Assembly (NCBI GenBank): GCA_910589415.1
Contig: OU342630.1
Span: forward strand, 15,533,867 to 15,597,866
DNA: 64,000 nt
DNA from: Malachius bipustulatus
Taxonomy: Eukaryota; Arthropoda; Insecta; Coleoptera; Melyridae
Direction of reading: 5' to 3'
Below, one piece after another: positions 59,217 to 64,000 of this stretch. Below the pieces are notes generated by a model. It saw only the letters and a program-made list of their open reading frames with translations. It searched no databases and was not told where the DNA came from. The first letter of the stretch is position 1, and every line of letters begins with the position of its first letter. The translations under genes and the position numbers were made by a program.

Positions 59217-61217
59217 AATAGGAACCTTAAAAAAGTAATAATTTCTAATGCCAAATGATTGGCTTTGCATAAGGCAGTGGCGGAGATTTTGGGGTTGACA
59301 AGGTTTTTTCGCCCCTATTTTCTACGCCACTGGGAAGATAGCTGCTTTGGAAAGATTTTATAAAATTTTGGAGTTTTTTAAAAAAATTATTCTGTGTAAT
59401 TTTTTGTGAAACTAATCATTTTTGAAAAAAAGGGCATGTTATGATCAAAAAATTAAACTCAAAGACATAAAATTTTAATGATTGTTATTAACAAGATTCA
59501 ATTTAACAAAACTCTAAGTATTAACAATTTCAAAATTTTTAACATTGTTTAGTGGTTAATTTGTTTTCAAAAGATGTTCGAAATGTCCGCCTTGCATAAA
59601 ATGACATAAACGCTGATAAAATGACATATCTCTTGATAGTAAAAAAAATGTTTAAATATTGTAGTTGAAGTGCAGTTTAACGTAGTCTAAATTATTGAAT
59701 GATTTTTAATAATGAATAATCACAACGTTGTAAATTTTACCAATCAAATTTTACATAATATGGCTATTGTCGAGGCAATGCAAATGCAGCTCGAAGAAGG
59801 TACATGCAGTTATACCCGGAAAGACGAATTCCTTCTGTTAGAACGTTCATAAGGACTCATGGAAGAATTGCTGAAACCGGTACTGCTATTCCAAATAACC
59901 TTACTCGTGGCAGACACTTAGAAAGAACCCCTAATTTGGAAGCCCAAGTTTTGCAACAAATCGAAAATAATCGCCAAACTAGCGTGCGTAAAGTTGCTAG
60001 TCGAGTACGATTACAAAAACCAACAGTTAACCGAATTGTTAAAAGAAAACGGCCTTCGTCCATTTCACTACCAAAAAGTACAGGCATTAAAGCCATAAGA
60101 CCATCAGCCTCAATTAGAATTTTGCCGGCGATTGATAGATCTTCATGTGAGGAATGTAAATTTTGTCAGAACGATTTTGTTTACTGACGAAGCAACGTTT
60201 ACAAAAGATGGGATACTAAATTTGCACAATTTACATGTATACGCTGACAATGATGAAAATCCCCATGCCATTATTCAAACCAAATTCCAAGAAAAATTTT
60301 CGGTGAACGTCTGGGCAGGGATTGTGGGGAATTATTTGCTTGGGCCATTTTTTTTACCTCGAAGATTAGGAGGTGATGAATATTTTAACTTTCTTCAAAA
60401 TGACCTGCCCGAACTTTTGGAGGTTGTTAAGTTGCAACTTCAGCGACAAATGTTGTACCAGCATGACGGTGCACCAGCCCACTTCAGTCTTGCAGTCAGG
60501 CACTTTCTATATCAGCAATTTCCTGGTAGATGGATTGGCAGAGGAGCTGATGCTCCAATATTTTGGGCGCCGCGGTCACCCGATTTAAATGCAGCCGATT
60601 TTTTTTGTGGGAACATATCAAAAATATGGTTTATGCTAATTCCATAAACTCTGAAGAACAACTTCGGCAGCGCATAACGGAAGCATTTGGGACAATTCGA
60701 AACTCTCGAATTTCTCGAACAATTCGAAAAGTTTTTCAAAAAACTAGAACAAATTTTATAAAAAGACTGCGCGCTTGCATCAATTCACAAGGTGGACACT
60801 TCGAACATCTTTTGAAAACAAATTAACCATTAAACAATGTTAAAAATTTTGAAATTGTTAATACTTAGAGTTTTGTTAAATTGAATCTTGTTAATAACAA
60901 TCATTAAAATTAAATTTATCTTTCGTTATGGTGTCAATGGTTTTCCAATTCATTAAAATTTTGTGTCTTTGAGTTTAATTTTTTGATCATAACATGCCCT
61001 TTTTTTCAAAAAAGGTTAGTTTCACAAAAAATTACAAAGAATAATTTTTTGCGTAAAAAACTCCAAAATTTTATAAAATCTTTCCAAAGCAGCTATCTTC
61101 CCAGTGGCGTAGAAAATAGGGGCGAAAAAACCTTGTCAACCCCAAAATCTCCGCCACTGCTTTATGCAAAGCCAATCATTTGGCATTAGGAATTATTACT
61201 TTTTTAAGGTTCCTATT
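59217..61217 (+). mobile_element. Mariner-superfamily-like element with very long inverted arms
   Basis: The left arm 59217-59594 (378 bp) and right arm 60788-61217 (430 bp) are inverted copies, close to 95% alike by eye. Shared blocks include AATAGGAACCTT, ATGATTGGCTTTGCATAA, GGCGTAGAAAATAGGGGCGA mirrored, AGGGCATGTTATGATCAAAA and CGAACATCTTTTGAAAACAA mirrored. The right arm has an extra stretch of about 50 bp near 60910-60960. The right arm includes the last 13 codons of the transposase, so its mirror in the left arm is a non-coding copy of the gene's end. The left flank 59029-59216, starting GGGTGTCCCAGAATTGGTGT, may be the outermost part of the element. Its right-hand counterpart is missing, replaced by another transposase fragment. 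Confidence 0.88.
59712..60828 (+). pseudogene. Transposase, IS630/Tc1/mariner superfamily, decayed
   Basis: Pieces in three frames follow the usual order. A possible start ATG lies at 59712. An N-terminal helix-turn-helix type segment of the DUF4817 kind follows (YMQLYPERRIPSVRTF, about 59801-59848), then a second DNA-binding segment (SVRKVASRVRLQKPTVNRIV). The catalytic domain has FTDEATF (first Asp), YQHDGAPAHFS (second Asp) and PRSPDLNAADFF (third Asp). The frame breaks near 59775-59800 and near 60055, carries an in-frame TAA near 60096, and breaks again after DFF near 60600. A third frame (LWEHIKNMVY...GGHFEHLLKTN) then runs to the stop at 60824-60826. With the Asp of AADFF as the third residue, 43 residues separate the second and third Asp, more than the 34-41 of well-known mariner groups. 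Confidence 0.88.
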
Positions 61218-61218
61218 T

Positions 61219-61625
61219 ATCCATAGAAAGTGAATGTGTGGGCTGAAATGGTTAACACTCATATCTTGCAGCCACTGCAAGAAAGAATCATTCCGACCAT
61301 AAATAATAATCTACAAGTAGAAGGCCCTTTGTGGTACCAACAAAATGTTACAGCTGCTCATTTTCCCGGCAAGTTCGACAATTGCTTGAAATGCTCACTT
61401 TTCCGGTAGATGGATAGGAAGAGATGGAGTAATTAAGTGGCCGCCCAGGTCACCAAACTTAACATACTTGGATTTTTTTACTGGAGAAAAGTCAAGTAAT
61501 CAGTTTCTAACATCGTTTCTATCTACCACATTGAAAAGCTCAAACAAAGGATAAGAAGAGCTGCGAAGAAATATCTCCTGAACAGTGCAGAAATACGATA
61601 AATGTATTGATTCTACAATAATTTT
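61219..61625 (+). pseudogene. Second mariner-like transposase fragment
   Basis: Starts exactly where the inverted arm of the previous element ends. It encodes VNVWAEMVNTHILQPL and GPLWYQQNVTAAHFPG (where the normal HDGAPAH motif has lost its Asp). After a stop and frameshift near 61400 it encodes RWIGRDGVIKWPPRSPNLTY and LDFF. It is from the same broad family as the neighbour but only distantly similar, so it is a different element. It lacks the N-terminus and the first catalytic Asp. Confidence 0.82.
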
Positions 61626-64000
61626 TTAGGGCACTTGCCTATAGTCAACGGATGTTTGATACTATTTTAGAATAATAATTAACACTCTGCAATATTTAAT
61701 TTACAATTATATTGTTTCTTTATAAAATAATTAGTATAAAGTTACACTTTTTTATATTTTGAAATAATTTCGTTTTAATTAAAAAATGATTTATTGCATT
61801 GACTTTCAATACAGAATCCCTATGTTCTATTTTAAATAACTCACTAATGCTAAATTCAACAATGCTCGAACGTAACCATAACTACGGTATTGTTAACGTA
61901 TTGTAGCGGATTTGTTGGAAATGCACTGATTTCGTTATGTTCCATTTTAAATGGTTCAACAACGTTAATTATAGACTGCGTCATATTTTTTTCTGATGTT
62001 CCGCGTTATGTGGTTCTCACTGTATACCAAGGTGAGTGTCAAAAAACGTGTTCTGTATCTTATGTGCAACACTCGGTTATGGTAAATAATGAAAATGAAT
62101 CTGAAAAAATTTGTCACGTGATTATGCAAAATTCTTTGATCTTTTTTATGTCCGTGTTGTACCATTCATTCTGACAGAATGGATGCTTAAAATGGATTAG
62201 CTTTATAATGGTCAGTCTTGAAAGTGGCGACTTGGTAGGTATAATAGTCGTTATGCGCAGCTAGTATAAAAAGTGATAGAGAGACTTATTAAAATTGCGT
62301 GTTTTATTATTTATTTCTAAAACAGAAATCCATCAAATATAAAGGTGAATTTTTCAGAATTGGGAACGATTTTTATGTTAATCGTTAACATAGACTCCCC
62401 CATCTGTATAATGACTGAAATTAATGTGTCAGGGCCGCCATTACACGTCTAAAGAACAAATAACAGATACTCAAACAACGGTAACTCAAAGCTGAGAACA
62501 GTGAAGTGTTCTGTTGTATTTTTTTACTTTTTCGACACGTTCGTGTTTTCCCTTAAGGAAAAAAGACGTTGATAGATGTTAGAGAAAATACCGTTGACGC
62601 CACTCGTTTACAGGCTCAGCATTGACGAAGGAAAAGCCCTTGTTAAAAAACATATACAAATGTCTAGCCATCGATCCGTCGTAAAGCACCACGCACTTTC
62701 CAGCTATTGAAACAGAACATTAAACACACCTCTGCAATCTCAGCGGTATTGTAGCTCGATTCTCGGGGCGGCCATTTATTGTGCCTACTTCCTTGCCGGC
62801 CAATTTTCTTGTACGTGTTTCTGATTTTTCTCAGAAATCTTACGATTTCGTAAGTGAAGACGATTTAAAAATTGGTTCTGATTTTTGTGTTTTATTTTCA
62901 TGTTTGGTTGTTTTTTTAAAGCATTTAAAAACAAATTATCTTCCGCAGACGCGAAATACCCACCTTAACCGTAATAAGTGTACAGATAAGTGATTTGTCG
63001 TTCGTTATATACAGGTTGAAGGATCCTCTTTTGCGAAAATACCAATATGTAATTTTTAGCTCATATCAGACGGGAAAAGTAGAAAAGAATTAAGGGCGTT
63101 GTCTGTAGATGCGACAACTTGAAATTAACTCCTATTCTCTCTCCAGAAAAGGCGCATAAAAATACAAATCTTTTGAGTTGCTAAGATTCTGATGTGTTGC
63201 GGTGTGTTATCTTCTCTGTTTCTATACTTATTTAGCTTGGTACATTATTAATGGGATATTAAATTAAGTAAATAAGTTCACGTGACCGGACCCTCTTCGA
63301 GAAGGAAACCTTAAACAAAGGGCCGCTTATTTGTCGCCGATTTTTTTTTATTATTATTTACATCTGCGTGTCCTACAATTTCACTATGGCACTTATATAG
63401 GGGTGGAGGGCGTACCTATAGTACCTAACACCAGGAAGGTATTCATTTGCTTTGCATGGTTAGCCAAAAAAAAACGGCACTAAAAATCAGTTTTGAGAGT
63501 GCGGTCCTGGCAAGAATCGCCGATTAAATATGCCGGGTTTCGGAAGTAACAACTTGACGACAAAGGCCAACTTTGCCTCGAAGCGTACAGAGATGGATCC
63601 GCGAACGAATATAGCTTTCTCATATCATATCCAGACTATAGGGACTGATGCCATGCTTTTTGGAATGCAAATGCAAAATAAATGCAAATATTAAAATACT
63701 AACTGTGCTAATTTAGAAGATTTTCCTTGCCCTGAAAGTGAAGAAAAAAAGATAAATGCGACCGTATAGTGTTAAACGAGGGCCTAGTTGTGACCTTAAT
63801 ATTAGTTTGCAATAGCTGTTTTAAAAGCAGTTTAAGAAAAAGTTTATAACACATTGGTGGCTCATTTTTGTCTAAAGAATATGCTTAAATTTTTTCGTAA
63901 TTTTTGAAAATAACCTCTGCAGAACGATAAATCACATTCTTATCCTTGGGAGCTTTTCATTAAAATATTTCTTCACTCGAAACTAAATAATAATCAAATT
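61626..64000. other. Intergenic DNA, nothing recognised
   Basis: Mixed AT-rich sequence. The 94-codon frame at 61890-62174 has hydrophobic stretches but no family that I recognise, and its first codon is not ATG. The frame at 62781-62993 is likewise unplaced. GCGGTCCTGGCAAGAATCGC at 63501 sits in a slightly GC-richer stretch to 63600. Confidence 0.45.

Noticed and set aside
61890..62174. 94-residue frame with membrane-like stretches
   Set aside because: The first codon is not ATG and I recognise no family. It may be chance.

Overview
This window looks like AT-rich nuclear DNA of an arthropod, most likely an insect. The evidence is non-LTR retrotransposon reverse transcriptases of insect type, a mariner-superfamily relative, a tRNA-derived SINE, very many foldback/MITE repeats, and one gene resembling a sperm/cilium axoneme protein. 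There are no operons, ribosome binding sites or bacterial gene order. The species cannot be named from the sequence.

Only one intact protein gene is convincing: an uninterrupted 256-codon frame on the minus strand (15774-16544) that resembles CFAP107 (C1orf158), a microtubule inner protein of motile cilia. Almost everything else recognisable is mobile DNA in various states of decay. Non-LTR retrotransposon pieces lie at 16970-18515 (-), 22106-22443 (+), 22490-22790 (-), 24001-25159 (+), 36855-37850 (-, ORF1), 38025-39095 (+, split by a SINE at 38158-38430) and 49995-50420 (+). A possible LTR leader with a primer-binding site lies near 19790-20425. A decayed mariner-like element with arms of about 400 bp occupies 59217-61217, and a second transposase fragment abuts it.

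The dominant architecture is inverted repetition. Foldback or palindromic elements occur at 996-1592, 6527-6748, 11718-12420, 13549-14806 (with a second palindrome nested in its centre), 15034-15684, 27318-28080, 28733-29296, 31164-32016, 33850-34190, 34201-35275, 36060-36296, 40490-41043, 43445-44645, 47063-48276, 50755-51310 and 55547-55949. Many of them end in a TACAGGGTG-like sequence at TA, suggesting one or a few related terminal-repeat families that have nested inside one another.

The most notable object is the nearly perfect palindrome at 47063-48276. Each arm of about 600 bp carries one copy of a well-formed type I hammerhead ribozyme motif (48101-48164 on +, 47175-47238 on -), with the complete CUGAUGA and GAAA core, stems I, II and III, and a GUC cleavage triplet. 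The right-hand repeat is a 579-bp unit bounded by 57-bp direct repeats, as expected for a retrozyme or a Penelope-like terminal repeat. A ribozyme-less fragment of the same unit lies at 5808-5936. The palindrome could be a biological inverted dimer or an assembly artefact, and raw reads would decide.

Long stretches between these features are AT-rich and contain only short frames with no recognisable similarity. They are listed as such.
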